Positions 11,162-22,960 of a DNA stretch of 64,000 nt are shown in pieces. The stretch is taken from NCBI GenBank assembly GCA_011109175.1, contig RDEW01000041.1:248001-312000 (forward strand), in the 5' to 3' direction. Each line of letters opens with the position of its first letter. The stretch's first letter is position 1. The notes below the pieces were generated by a model, which was given only the letters and a program-made list of their open reading frames with translations, had not been told where the DNA came from and searched no databases. Origin of the DNA: Dicyema japonicum (Eukaryota > Dicyemida > Rhombozoa > Dicyemidae). The translations under genes were made by a program, and so were the position numbers.

Positions 11162-12097
11162 ATGGGTGGTGATGGTGGAAGCATACCTCAATAGAACAGA
11201 AATGGTTAAGGAAAGAACCAAACCTCCTAGTGTAAGATATAATAAATAAATTGTAGAGAGATAGAGAATCCATAAAGAATGCTAAATGGACGGCGTATTG
11301 TGCATTTCGCAACATCCACTAAAGAAACCAATAGTTTCATGCAAATATGGAAGGTATTTACATTTTTCTTACAAGACTTTATAATAAGGAGGCCGTTATA
11401 TCATTTTTATTGGATAGGAATTCTCCATTAGCGAGTGAATTTGAGCATATAAAGCGATTAAAGGTTAGTATATATTATTATAATAGCATGTTACAGAACT
11501 TAATTTATGTGAGAATGATTCATTTCTCGAACAAAAGCAGATTTTGGGAAACGGTTATAATGACACATATGTCGCTCCATACAAATGTCCCTTTACAAAT
11601 ATCGAAATGAATGGCCGATACAAGTATTCATTTATATCATTAGATTTTTGTATTTGAAACCATGTGGTTGTGTCTTCTCAAAGAATGCCTTTGATAGTAT
11701 AAATCAAACTACCTGCCCTGTGGTATAAAGTTTTCTTATTTAAGTGCGCAAAATCATTTGACTCCAACAAAGATGTTGTAATTATAAATTCCATTGGAGA
11801 GTATTGTCTCCCCCGTGAGAAACCAATTTCTTGTGATACGAAAGTTAAACCAACGAAACGCAGAATAAAAAGTCAATTTTTTTAATGATTATAGAAATAA
11901 ATACAAAAACTAAGCGAATCATAGATGATGGGATTGATACCAATATAAGAGGAGTTGAAGTTAAAGGTGATACTGTGAGCATTCAAAAAGATGAAAAATC
12001 CACAGAAGTCTATAAATCAATATTCAGTACTAGCAGTAAGGCAATCAATCAAGTTAAGTCTCATTGGGTCACTTATGATCCACAATATTTTTACTGA
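11162..12097 (+). CDS. RTF2: Replication termination factor 2 homologue
   Basis: Seven exons join across introns of 25, 22, 23, 20, 22 and 23 nt (11232-11256, 11354-11375, 11464-11486, 11624-11643, 11723-11744, 11872-11894). The product starts MGGDGGSIPQ and has GRLYNKEAVISFLL, CPFTNIEMNGRYKFLYL, a CGCVFSKNAF segment, TTCPVCAKSFDSN and an HWVTYDPQYFY C-terminus, all matching RTF2. The family has RING-like zinc loops and acts at stalled replication forks. Length is about 266 residues against about 306 in human. Two one-base frame breaks occur, one after Gln10 (an apparent TAG) and one just after WTAYC; they compensate, and each looks like a single-base indel rather than decay. Confidence 0.88.
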
Positions 12098-12640
12098 TTG
12101 TTTAATAAATTTATTGATTTTATTGTTTGGTGCATTGCTCCTGAGAACGAGGATAAGGGTGTGACCTGATGAGGGAGAGAATTGTTCCTTTTCGTGCACA
12201 TTGATACGGGGCATCATTAGGGAAACCCTTTGTGGTCATTTCAACAACGTAATTATCATCGAATATGCTTGTGCCTTCTAGAGGTTCACTCTCTAGTTTG
12301 ACAAGTAAAAAAACTCTACGCCTTTTATAGAGTCGAAAAGATCCTACTCAAGGGACTTTCTTATCAGAGTCATCTCGGTACAAGGACTGAGTTTCTTTCA
12401 TCTCAATCAAAATTATTATGTTCGTCTGTGTTGCAGTCAAAAATGGTAGGTTTTTCTTAAACATTTGCCCTCATCTCATATACTTTTTGTCTAGACACAA
12501 ACGAGGATACTTCTAGGAAGCGGTGGGGTCTCTCGATGAGCAAGGATAAACATACCAAGGACGACAGGGGGAGCTTGAGTTCAGTTTGATTATTTTTTGA
12601 ATGAATTTTTATTTGCACGGAAATTAAGTAGGTAAACAAA
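12098..12640. other. Intergenic stretch, no gene recognised
   Basis: No spliced or continuous coding signal with known motifs is visible between the RTF2 stop and the RLE-A 3' end. Short open frames on the minus strand (12017-12217, 12457-12639) have no recognisable content. Confidence 0.3.
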
Positions 12641-12642
12641 TA

Positions 12643-14400
12643 TCAGTTGAGGAAGCCTGCTGCGTGGATTGCGAACGAGTTCCCTCGGAGTATGCCTATT
12701 CCAATCTTTTGTCTTAGCCATAGCCCTTCTCGTTGATCCCTTTTCTTTCTGGCAAGCAATCCTCCGAGTTCTTGCAAGAATTCAGCCGTCATTGGACCAA
12801 CGGCTCCCGATGATTCGGTCGCAACAGGAGTAAATCGGTAGCGATCCCCGAGGCAAGAATATTTCTTGATTTTTAGATTTTCCGCGGTCGAAGCAGCTGC
12901 TCCAGGTGTCTGAACAGATTTAAAAATGTTCGTGCTTGAGAACGTGTCTATGCAAGTTGCGTCCCAGACCAAAGATCTTCCAGACGTGAAGGGGAAAAGG
13001 GTCTTCTGGGATTTTGAGTCCGGACCCGTTCCATTTCCGACAAGCTTCGTCAAATGACTCATTCCAGCAAAGTCCAATTGTGTTATGAAGGACTTGCCGT
13101 GTCAAATGACTGCAGCTTGAGAGATGATAGGTATGCCGGGTACGCAAACCTCCAGCGCCGATCTCATTCCGAAACCCCCAAAATCCAGAGGGAAGCTTGC
13201 ATTGTTTCCAACCAAGTTCGTCGAAGCGGACGTTAATTATTGACTCGACTGTTTGCTTGAGAGACTTGTCCATTGAAAGTAGAATGTCATATTGTTCGTA
13301 GCAGGGTGAACATCGGAGTAGATATAAAAGCTTGGGTAGTCCGATGTTGTTTCTCATTAGAAAGAAAGATGTGTGAGAGTCGAGACATGACAATCTTTTC
13401 GCAAGGCGTGTTAATTCTTCATTTTTGGAAAGTAGATGGTTCTTGAGTTCTTCTTCGCTGAGTGGGCATCCGAGGAAATATAATTTATCAACTGGCACAG
13501 TCGGGATCCCAGGAAGCAGTTCTTCAAAAGACTCCTTGATAGAGAGGAAGTCGGTGTATGGATATGAGACATTTATTAGCTCTGATTTGTTAACATTGAT
13601 GTCCAAGCCCAAATGTTTTAAAGCGGGTAACGCTTTACGTAATGAATTGTATGTTTCTTTGAACGATCCTCCAATTGTGGCATCATCGAGGTACCAAGAG
13701 ATTTAGCTGAGCATCAATTGAGCTCACACCTCATCAATGGTCAAGGCAAATAATAGAGGTCCGAGCGGATCTCCTTGTTGTACACCCGTTTTTGATTTAA
13801 TAATTTCATTTTCAAAAACCAAAGACGTATCTTCCCCATAGGATAGATTGACAAGAGGGAAAAGCTTTGGAGCCCTCTTCCAACACGTTTTCATAATTTC
13901 GTCTCTTCTGAGAGAATTAAAGGCATTCGTTATGTCCAACTTGATTCCAATGCATTCATTTGAAATATTTTTTTGTGTGAAGAAACGCCTTGCTGCATGA
14001 ACCGCAACCTCACATCCGTTCTGGATACTAACACCCATTTGTTTAGGAAAGAACTCCTCTCCGAGTTGTCTGCTCACCATGGTCGATGCTACTTTTGCTG
14101 CAAGTCTTCTAAAATAGTTCCCGACCGCAATGGGGCGGATTCCTCCGTTGGGTTTTTTGAAAGCAAGTAGCCTTGCAGAGAAGAGCAATTCTCTGGCATA
14201 TTTTGGGATGTCGCCGTTAACCATTTTTCTGATTAGGTCCGTAATTGATTTGACAGACACCGTCCAGCTTCCGAGGTGTAAGTGGACGTAAGGTCCTTAA
14301 TATGGCCAGGACGTAACCCTTCCAAGCCTCCACCGCTGCTAGCGCGAAGGAAGTTATTCCGTGGCGCACTTGGAAGCCCTCTTTTAGTTCCCTCATCACC
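12643..14400 (-). mobile_element. RLE-A non-LTR retrotransposon, best-preserved copy
   Basis: Reading the minus strand, RT blocks appear in order: LLAFKKPNGGIRPIAVG, KLDITNAFNSLRRDEIM, GVQQGDPLGPLLFAL, then WYLDDATIGG (about 13690) and VNKSELINVS. A thumb region follows with FLGCPLSEEEL. The last part (12643-13077) carries LFPFTSGRSLVWDATCIDTF and K.KKYSCLGD and ends RGNSFAIHAAGFLN. This C-terminal domain has the spacing of acidic and lysine residues expected of a nuclease of the PD-(D/E)XK type, but that is inference. Three frames must be joined, so the copy is inactive. At least five other pieces of this family lie in the window. Confidence 0.78.
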
Positions 14401-15025
14401 CAGTAAATAACTCAGTAGACTTAAAGGCAGGTCACAGGTTTCAGACAGAAGGTCACTATTTTCACTTCCACAGTAACCCTCACTGGTTTTAATTTTTCAC
14501 GACCTTATTCAACTTAGCATCGTACCCCACAAGGAGAACAAATTTTACGCCGGATTACTTTTCCAACAAAATAATTTTTCTCAAATCATTCCTTACATGC
14601 CCAAATGGTGGAGTAGGTCACAGTCTTCACCACGTGTAATTTACAGTCTGAGTGGAATTTCCTGAGATCGGAACTGCGAATAAACACAGCTCATGCATTT
14701 CAAAAGCCTTCTCTCAGGTTTTAGGAGATATGTTCGACGAGAAATCGTTTCTTGTCTCAGTTTAAGCGTCTCTAGAAGATAACTTGTTATTTTTGGTAGT
14801 AAATATTTTGAGGTTGGTTTTTTATAAAGTATATTGAAAGTATTTGACTGATTTTGTGATTCGTTCGGAAATTATGTCCTGGGAATTGACACAGTTCAAC
14901 AAAAAATGGTGGGAACTTCGTGTTGCGTGGACCAAAACGACATCGTTAGACCCAATATACATTGTGTTTGTGTATGACATTCAGAAAGATGGTTTTTTAT
15001 TATCCCGCTTTTTTAGTTTGGATTA
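14401..15025. other. Probable 5' flank of RLE-A, otherwise unassigned
   Basis: No motif-bearing frame was found. A plus-strand open frame at 14844-15047 contains SWELTQFNKKWWELRVAW but matches no family I know and overlaps the end of the minus-strand candidate gene. Confidence 0.25.
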
Positions 15026-15027
15026 CT

Positions 15028-16110
15028 TATTCTGTTACTTTACGTAAGACAGCTCTTCGAATAACGATCTGTTTGAGTATAGTCTGCATCTTTCTTGTTA
15101 TAAGTGTGAGATTTATAGTGTCTACACAACGTCTCATCTTGGAGCGGAGCTTGATCTCTCCACAGTCATCCTTCTGATTTGGAATTATCACTGTTTTTTC
15201 AGTTGTATAAACTTTCCTGGCAAAATGTTCCAGTTAGTTTTTGTGAGATGTGGACATTTGAACAATACTTATATCATCCCTTAATATAAACCGAGTGACT
15301 CCAATCCTCTCATCCAATGTCTAAGGAAAACATTAGCACTTCTCCCACCTTAATATTCAGCCTTTCCGAAATATCATCAGTCCCAATATCCTCTAAAATA
15401 ACTGAGTATTCCACAATAGTGTGGGGGAGACAAGAAAACTCCAAGTATGCTTCCATCGCTCGGAGAGTAGATTACCAAAAGATCCCACCTTGTCAGATAG
15501 ATTTCTTCTACCCTGGTTGTACTTTAACACATAAATCTTCAAGTTTAGATCACGATGATGCAATCACGGCTTAAAATTTCTTTAGAACGAGTATCTAATT
15601 ACATCAATAGGCTCACTGTGCCTCTTCCTTGTGGATCGAGCATTGGCTGGCAATATATTGAGATCTTGGATTACTTATTCTGTTGTACATTTAAAATCCG
15701 ACCCACAAATCCAGTAAATCAAATTTGGTTTTTACACTCATAATTGAGGAGTCCGATGATGTAGGTGATTTCTTTTAGGGTCATTCATATTCTCCTGGAA
15801 AGTTTCCTCTAAAGGTGGGGTGTCTACCAACAACTTATGTTCTCCTGTGCTATCTGAAGCGGTATTCTCATGGATGAAATCTGTTGGTAGCAGATTTTCA
15901 TTTTTTGATCACTTAATCGTCCGGTATCGCTATTTTCTTTCTGACCGACTCCTTTGCAGATGATATTCAAATTACCCTTATTCGTAGGTCGTGCTCTTTC
16001 AATTTTTTATATGTCAGTTCGAGTGGTGATTCCGGCAGCAGAGTCTCCTCTTAATAGTGAATATCATACTCCCCGTGCCACACCACATTTCTAAATGAAC
16101 GACATTTGAT
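15028..16110 (-). CDS. Candidate minus-strand gene with a polar N-terminal region, unrecognised
   Basis: Several minus-strand stretches read as plausible protein. About 15740-15900 contains DFIHENTASDSTGEH, and 15960-16010 contains KENSDTGRLSDQK. An open segment at 15290-15490 includes MEAYLEFSCLPHTIVEY and ERIGVTRFILRDDISI. The last, 15028-15240, is a basic C-terminal stretch of about 68 codons with KLRSKMRRCVDTINLT. Frames change at A-runs, and one stop interrupts the last two pieces unless a 39-nt intron is used. I cannot assign a family, and no exact exon model is claimed. Confidence 0.3.
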
Positions 16111-17734
16111 GTTGTTTTCTAGATCATCCGCCACAACTCTCTGCTTCCCCTGTTCTCCAGCGACTAAAATTAAACAAGGATTTTGTTCAACTCGTAACTA
16201 TTATCCTCTTGCACGAGAGGAATTTGCACGATGCGCATCCATGATTGAAGGCAGATCACATCTGAGTCCACTTTATCCATACTTCTTTTGACCGCAGTTG
16301 CTTGTATATTTCTATCCACTTCCAACTTTCTCGACGTACTAGTGAGTTCACTTCTTGATGTCCACCGATAGCAAAATATATGTATGTACACCATCTGAAG
16401 TTTTGATTACTGAGTACACTTTATCGGGAATTTTCTTAATATAATTTATGCCCTTTGCAACCTAGTGGCACTCTGGAGCCTGTTCAGCCGCTGAGAAGGT
16501 ATGATTTTGTTTGTCCCACTCGAAAGGGGAAATGTACGCGGTCCTATCCAATGATTTTTTGTTTGTCTCACTCGCCGTTGAGACGTCTGCTTCCTTCTCG
16601 CTTGCAAAGCTGGAATTTGATTCTTCTAGTGAATCAGATTTCTACACGATCAGAAGTTCCCATGAGCTGTTGGTTATTTGAGCGAATCTTGCTCGTCATC
16701 CTGAGAGGGAATAGCCACGCACTCAGAGCGCCCGTTGTATGACCATTTGTTCACTTTTTTGTTATTATCGTAAAAATATAATTTATAAGTCTGTAATAAA
16801 TCCGAATGTGATATCCCACACAAATCTAGGTGATAGTCCCACAACCTTATTATGCCTCCACGTGTAGTCGTGGTTTAGCATAGTGCCTCACTTGTGGCTA
16901 AATGTTCCATTTTCTATCTTTGCTTGCAATGTAGCCACCGTAAGTGCAAAAGTTCCTGTTTTGAAAGTAACCACCTCCAATCGAGGGCTTATGATTTCAT
17001 GTTGGGGCCACGAGGACGCATTCACATTTAAGTGAGATTTTAAAACTTATCAAGAAGATGAGTTTCATAATCAAATTTCAGCAGCACCCCCAGCAATAGT
17101 CTCTTACTCACGCGGACTACATCACACGACCTGCCTTAGACTCATGCATGTGCAGCGGTTTATTGACATGATTTTCCATCAACATTTGACGGATAAAAAT
17201 TATTAAAATTACACCTTTTTTAAAATCGTGACAAAAATCAACCCGACCTTAATATTTCTAGAAATATAATTGTTTTTTCTATCCTCACCATTCTCGAATG
17301 ATCTCACGACCACTCCACGCCCAGATAGTCCACTTGAGAATTGGTCCATCAGAGAAAAGGTTTTCCAAATTTATTGTCTTTCCGTCGATACTTAAGTTTG
17401 CAGTTTCCCAGTCTGTCCTAACATTAAGTTCAGATGAACATTGTTAGTTAAGTAACCCCAGCCTCACTAATTTGTAGGAGACCAGCGGCTATTAAGTAGC
17501 AAATGCTGGCCGCTCCCAGATGAAGAACATACAAAGCAACATCTGAAATTTTTATTTATAGGAATAAAAATCGCTTCAATTTCTCAAGAACCTGTGACAT
17601 CTACACTCCCGTGAGACCCAACGGTTTCGCCAGTAAATGTCCGTTACCATCGTGAAGCGCCGTCAGTCTGTCGGGGAGGACCATAACTGTGACATGAAAT
17701 GAATAAAAAAATACCAAAGCCACAAAAACACAAA
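16111..17734. other. Mixed relic DNA including an RLE-A tail (16640-16742, plus)
   Basis: Plus-strand 16640-16742 reads ILLVILRGNSHALRAPVV, the terminal peptide of RLE-A. A degraded sister of it is at 27990-28035. The rest (16745-17734) is AT-rich with a few GC-richer blocks and no readable domain. Confidence 0.4.
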
Positions 17735-18125
17735 CTAACTAATCACGCTCTAGCAGAGACCTCAACTAGACTCGATGCTCCTCCATCGACCCACACAAGG
17801 ATATTTATTAATCCCGGATACACCGAGAAGGAAGTTAAAGTAAACAACTAATTAAGTGTATCCAGTTTCCACTTCTACAGAAACAGAGTCCATCCGGAAT
17901 CAACATAAAGGGTAAAAGACGTCCATACTTGCAGTTGTGGAAACCCTCCAGTGAGTGGGAAAAGCAAATGATCCTTTTTCGCGCCTGTCTAGCACTGGGA
18001 GCCACCTAAACAGGTGGATCGCATGACGCCACTCTAGTAGGAAGAGAGAGGAGGAACAGACAAACAAACAGAAACTTCAACTAATAAGCTACGAAGCACC
18101 ACATGGCACCACGCGGCTAAAGTGC
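17735..18125 (+). repeat. LINE-derived repeat block, copy 2 of the 3' end plus a second repeat
   Basis: 17735-17800 (ACTAATCACGCTCTAGCAG onward) matches 21740-21815. 17955-18125 matches the LINE 3' end at 9770-9930, including the GAACAGACAAACAAACAG segment. The two matches show this block is assembled from retrotransposon ends; orientation is taken from the 9.8 kb copy. Confidence 0.5.
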
Positions 18126-18318
18126 AATTAAAAAAAAATACAAATTGTACAAAATTTATTAAAAATAAAAAATTAATCTTGTATACTCTAATTAAATCAA
18201 TAAATTAATTCTATTGAAAAAAATAGATTACATAATTTGTTTATATTCATTTACTAATTATTCATCGAATTTTTAAAATTAAAATATATTATAAATATGA
18301 TTAAGTTTAGTCTTTTCA

Positions 18319-19218
18319 ATGGAGACGGTGAGATATTTTCTACATTTTCCAATTGTTCAAGCTGTTGTTGCAAATTTCATTATTGGAATAGTCCCTGCAC
18401 TAATTCTCATTTTCATCAAAATTGATAATACTTCAAAAAATAAACAGTCTTTGCAAGTAATTATATTTTTAAATTAGATCTTTTTGGCATTCGCTTCTGG
18501 GGACTTCTTGGACATTTTTATTAACTTGATTCCACAGACATTTGCTATCATTAATGAGACTGGAAGGAATTTAAGCTTTGTTGTACTTTTTGGACTATAT
18601 TCTTTTTTTACTCTCGAGAAATTACTTAATATGTACTTTAAGCAATTCTCTGAACCTGGTGAAGCAACTCCTTCTGAAGAATATTCTGAACCATCGACTG
18701 TACGTAAAAGAATCAAATTTAAAGATTCAAGCGACAATGAACGGCCAACTGAAAAAACACAAAAAATGAATACTTCTGGGTATCTGAATTTGATCGGAGA
18801 CTTTATTCACAACATTACTGATGGACTTATTATTGGTTCATCCTTTCTACACAGTACATCGCTTGGAATCAGCACATCCATTTCTATCATATTCCATGAA
18901 ATTCCTAATGAAATCGGAGATTTTATAGCTCTCATCAATTCAAATTGTTCCAAAAGAAATGCTATACTCCTCCAATTTCTTACTGCTATTGGCTCATTGG
19001 TTGGCACTATTTTATCATTTATACTCGGGAAAATGAGTTCTGTTATCGGAGATTCACTTATACCATTCACAACAGGAGGATTTTTATATATTGGAACAAT
19101 ATCCATGTTGGGGCAACTTACTGGTGAACATGATGGAGGTGTCTTGCATATAGTGAAACTGCTTATAGCTGCATTTATGGGTGTGATGCTTCTTTATGCG
19201 GCCAACATGATAAACTAG
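18319..19218 (+). CDS. ZIP-family zinc/metal transporter, ZIP7/ZIP13-like (LIV-1 subfamily)
   Basis: Two exons, 18319-18456 and 18478-19218, flank a 21-nt GT-AG intron (18457-18477) and give 292 residues without interruption. Family landmarks are FLAFASGDFLDIFINLIPQ in an early membrane segment, HNITDGLIIGSSFLHS in the central helix, HEIPNEIGDF in the next, and a hydrophobic C-terminus starting at PFTTGGFLYIG. ZIP7-like proteins move zinc out of the ER/Golgi lumen into the cytosol. It is short for this family (ZIP7 about 470): the His-rich luminal N-terminus is missing and a polar cytoplasmic loop (about residues 110-150) is retained. The second His of the usual HE-x-PHE site is Asn here. It is convergent with ATG5, the two stops lying about 250 bases apart. 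Confidence 0.88.
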
Positions 19219-19465
19219 TTATCTTGATCTCTCATTTATTCTTAAATACTTTTCCTTAGAATTTAATTAAAAATATATTTATTATATTGAGACGTCAGGA
19301 ACCCTCGCCTACAAGCGGACGATCGGCTCAATGATTCGAACGGTTACCAAGGATCCACGTGATACTGGATGGCTTAGAGAGCGTATCCCGATAGCTAACA
19401 AACTGATGACTCAAACTCCCTAAATAAATTTAATTATTTTTGATATAATTATTTTAAAAAATTTA

Positions 19466-20332
19466 TTAAATTTGTCTAAAAACAATATGAATAAATCCAT
19501 CAGGAAATGACATATTATCCATTAACCATTGAATATTAGTTTGGAGAGGAATCTCTACTCCATGAATAATACATTGTGTCCTTTCATATAAAACTTTAAT
19601 TATTAAATAATAAATACAAGTTGGTAATTTTTTATTAATTATTTGAATTAAATCAGAACAAGCATCTTCGTGAAATACTTGTCTGTATTCATCTCTACGT
19701 GCCTATCATAAATTAAGTTATTTACCTTGTAAACTCTTAATGTTATGCCAGTTGTCTTTGATGCGCCAAGAATTTGTTGACTAAGTAAAATATATCCGTC
19801 ATAGTCGGCTAAAATAGCATTAAATTAAAACATTGAGTAAGACAGTGCCATAACTGAGCTTTGTCGCTTACAGTCATTCTATTGACAGAAGCAAAATTAT
19901 TTTTTAACGAGAAGGACTCTTTGAGAGTATGAAAGAACAATCTGCTCATATTTTCTTCCTTTTGGACATAAATTATGTTATTCAATGGGTAATTCTCAGT
20001 ATGCAGACCAAGCGACCACATTTCACAATTGATAGCATATAAATCATAAAGGAGACCAGCTGGGTAATCCCATCGGATAGCTATCCCTTTCCACTCCAAC
20101 CACATGTGCTTTGATAAATCATTCACACTTTTCTCATCCAAATGACTGAAAAATGACTACACAGTTCATCCTTCAGCAGAACCAAGTATGAGATTCGTGG
20201 AAAAAGACTCTAAACATAATAACTAATAATTACAATGAAGGGTATAACAATTTTGTTTGTCTTTTGTGGATTAACAAGCGATATTGAAAGAGATATTTGT
20301 TGTCTCCATATCTCACTTTGGATATTATCCAT
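19466..20332 (-). CDS. ATG5: Autophagy protein 5
   Basis: Five exons give 259 residues in one frame: 20332-20234, 20209-20163, 20145-19832, 19808-19726 and 19702-19466, with introns of 24, 17, 23 and 23 nt. The matches to ATG5 are WLEWKGIAIRWDYPAGLLYD, the FFHTLKESFSLKNN helix, DKAQLWHCL, and the C-terminal HGVEIPLQTNIQWLMDN with SFPDGFIHI. ATG5 is conjugated to ATG12 and, with ATG16, promotes LC3 lipidation on the phagophore. The Lys in SLKNN aligns with the lysine that accepts ATG12. Human ATG5 is 275 residues, so this is near full length, although the N-terminal ubiquitin-like part is compressed. The 17-nt intron (20146-20162) could instead be read through only with a frame break. The stop is TAA. 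Confidence 0.9.
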
Positions 20333-20439
20333 AAATTTATTATTTAATAATCGTAAAAATATATTTTATAATTAATTCGTTTTATTTGTGGTCATAAAGT
20401 TTTGTGGTTTTAATTTTGATAATTGAATGTGTCCTTCCA

Positions 20440-21670
20440 CTACCAATTAGGATTCAGATCGGAGTGCTCTACAACGAAACACATAAATTTCTTGGCACAA
20501 TTTACATCGGAAGGCTTCAACGAACCTACGGACAATACTAGTCTCGTTAGTCTTCCAAAAGGGGTTTAACTCATTCCAGAGAATCTTACCTACGAAAAAG
20601 ATCTTCAACACCTCCATTCATCTGACTTTAAAACGACGGATAGTCAATTTTCTTACGGACGAAGGGGACGTGTGTTTATAAGCCATTCAAGATGAAATCC
20701 CGTCTCCTCACATATGGTGTCCCTCAAGGATCGCAATTCAATTATTGCAAGCGGAAACAGTTACGTGGATGTGGCAAAATCAGAACTTCAGTCGTACATA
20801 AACGATCGGGGCATGGGTCTCTCCGAACCGATAACACGTAAACTTAGCAAAAACGCACACCTTTCCAAAATCTTAAGGAAGATTCTTGAGGTCTACCGGG
20901 ATCACTTAATTAGATGGTTTAACTCCTTCTTTCTTGGAGTTTCATATTTGGGGTTAGATAATATATGTATCCTTCCAACGTGGATTGAAGACGAGTCACT
21001 CCACAACATGTCTAACGAAATTCATAAATGAGGATCGTAATGAAAACTTCGCATCCAGTCCATAATATGCTCCATGGAAGGTTTTTGACTTCAATGAAAT
21101 TACATACAAGGAAGGTATGGTTTCAGACATTTCAAACAAATTGAAAATGTGGATTGCAAACTTCCTTAACGGACGGAGAATGGTAGTTGCGCGTTCGTCG
21201 AAATCTGTCACTAAATTCCCACAGGGATCCCCTCTTTCACCCATTTTGTTCAGCCTCTTTTAGCCCTTCCATACCAGCAACAACACTCATGTTCTCGATT
21301 ATGCTGACGATGTAATCGTCGCAACAAGAGACCACTGTGTTCACACTGCGGGTACCCGCTTATAAGATTTACTGGACAACCTGAGCAGTTGGTTCATGAG
21401 GAACATTAAAAAATAAAAAAGTCTAGATTTTCACTTAAAATAAAAGACTAGCAAACTCAGCACCTCTTTTAACTCTTAATTGAGATTTAACCACTCCATA
21501 ACTCTAAGTTACGGTATCACGTACGACCACCTCGTGACATTCAGTAAGCATATTAGCAACGCCATATCCTTGTCCCAACGAAAACTAAACTTTGTAAAGA
21601 CACGTGTAGATACTACAAAAACTGTTTCTACTCAACGTTAAGCTCATTTTATACGCAATATGTCAGAGTT
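20440..21670 (+). mobile_element. LINE-C retrotransposon, strongly decayed
   Basis: Short frames give recognisable RT pieces: KLKMWIANFLNGRRMV, then FPQGSPLSPILFSLF, then VLDYADDVIVATRD around 21290-21330, in the right order. Many stops separate them. The region 20440-20700 carries the upstream RT segment in fragments. Confidence 0.65.
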
Positions 21671-21715
21671 GAATATGCATATAGTCAAATCAAAAATGCA
21701 GTAATAATAATACCA

Positions 21716-22240
21716 GAGACCACGGTTACACAAACTAACTAATCATGTGATCACAGCACGCTCTAGCAGGGACATAATCTTGACCCGATGCTCCTCCTCG
21801 ACCCCACACAAGCACGTATCGGTCTAGTGACTGCACCTTCACAGTCACGACGGCGCGTTCCATGGTTCATTCGTATAAGAGGCATTGGTGGCTGGAACTC
21901 TCCAGAAATCCAGCGTTCCGTGATTTTGGCGGCTCTTTTCCGGCTAGCCTCGATCTTCAAGACATTTGTCCAAGAAATGAGTGGGCCCCATATACCACAT
22001 GCATAAGAGATGCATAGTTCAATGAATTGTTTATATATAGTGCTCAAAACAGTAGGCTTTCTGTTCTTCCATAAGCCTATAAGGCATTTCAAAACATTAG
22101 ATTTCTTTTCGCATTTTGTTATGACGTTTTCAACATGGGTCGAAAATGACATGTGAATGTTAAAAGTCACCTCAAGGATCCTTTGAGATCTTCTAAAAAA
22201 TAGCTTCATTTTTTGCCTTCAGTTCGACCGTCCGTCTTCC
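21716..22240 (-). mobile_element. LINE-C RT thumb and C-terminal fragment, opposite orientation
   Basis: A 148-codon minus-strand frame (21763-22209) reads RILEVTFNIHMSFSTHV, then LSTIYKQFIELCISYACGIWG. It is collinear with the 4158-4805 copy (ILGVTFDTFLCFSAHV and YKQYVEPTIGYACG). It abuts the plus-strand copy tail to tail, and its end carries the repeat shared with 17735-17800. Confidence 0.65.
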
Positions 22241-22269
22241 CATTCTCTTGCTGGCAGCTAGGCGATTCT

Positions 22270-22960
22270 TCTTCGTTATAAAATTAAATAAAATTTAATT
22301 TTTTATTATAAATAATGTTATTTTTTATAAAAGTCAAATAATTTTTAAATTAACATAATTATAGGTTCCACATTTTGTTAGAAAATGGAAATACCTTCAT
22401 TATATGCGCATTGGTTGAGGTGGTGACGATACTCTATGCACTATGTCTTATTCGTATTCTTTACCGACTTCTACGTTCACTCTGGGATCTTTCAATTGCA
22501 GAGGACTTATACAACCTTACAAGAAACACGACTGGTATGCGATCTAACCAAATATGACGTCTTTGTTTGTTGTCTAAAAGAGACAACAAACGACCGTACA
22601 ATGTACAGAACTGTTTGGAAAATTCCACCTTTTTATCCACCCTGGAACACATATGCTTTATGAACGTTGTAATCACAGACTTTAAAGAATTTGCTGCTAA
22701 CTTAAACAGTCCAGAGTCCCTGTGGTTTAATTTATATCAAATTCAGTGATTTTACGCATATGAATAATTATTATGTTAATGAAACATGATATCTCTAAAT
22801 TGTATCTTTTTCGAAAAGGCCGACAATCTTACATTCCTCGATTTACTGGGCTGCATTGTGAACATGATTTGTATGAAGTCTTTAATGGGATTTGCAATTC
22901 GAATTACAAATTCAGAAATTAATTTAAGTCGATTTTTGAAAGTATTTTGAAAATATTGAG
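22270..22960 (+). pseudogene. Decayed paralogue of the LRR/BC-box gene at 28.5 kb
   Basis: The sequence around the ATG at 22385 (ATGGAAATACCTTC) and the AT-rich leader match those at 28523. Downstream, NVVITDFKEFAANLNSPES matches NVLIVDFEEFSTNLNSPES. A 25-nt GT-AG intron directly after it is at the same position and of the same length as in the intact gene. Frame changes and missing middle parts show the copy is dead. The end (22880-22950) corresponds to the last exon (TNSEINLSRFLKV). Confidence 0.65.
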
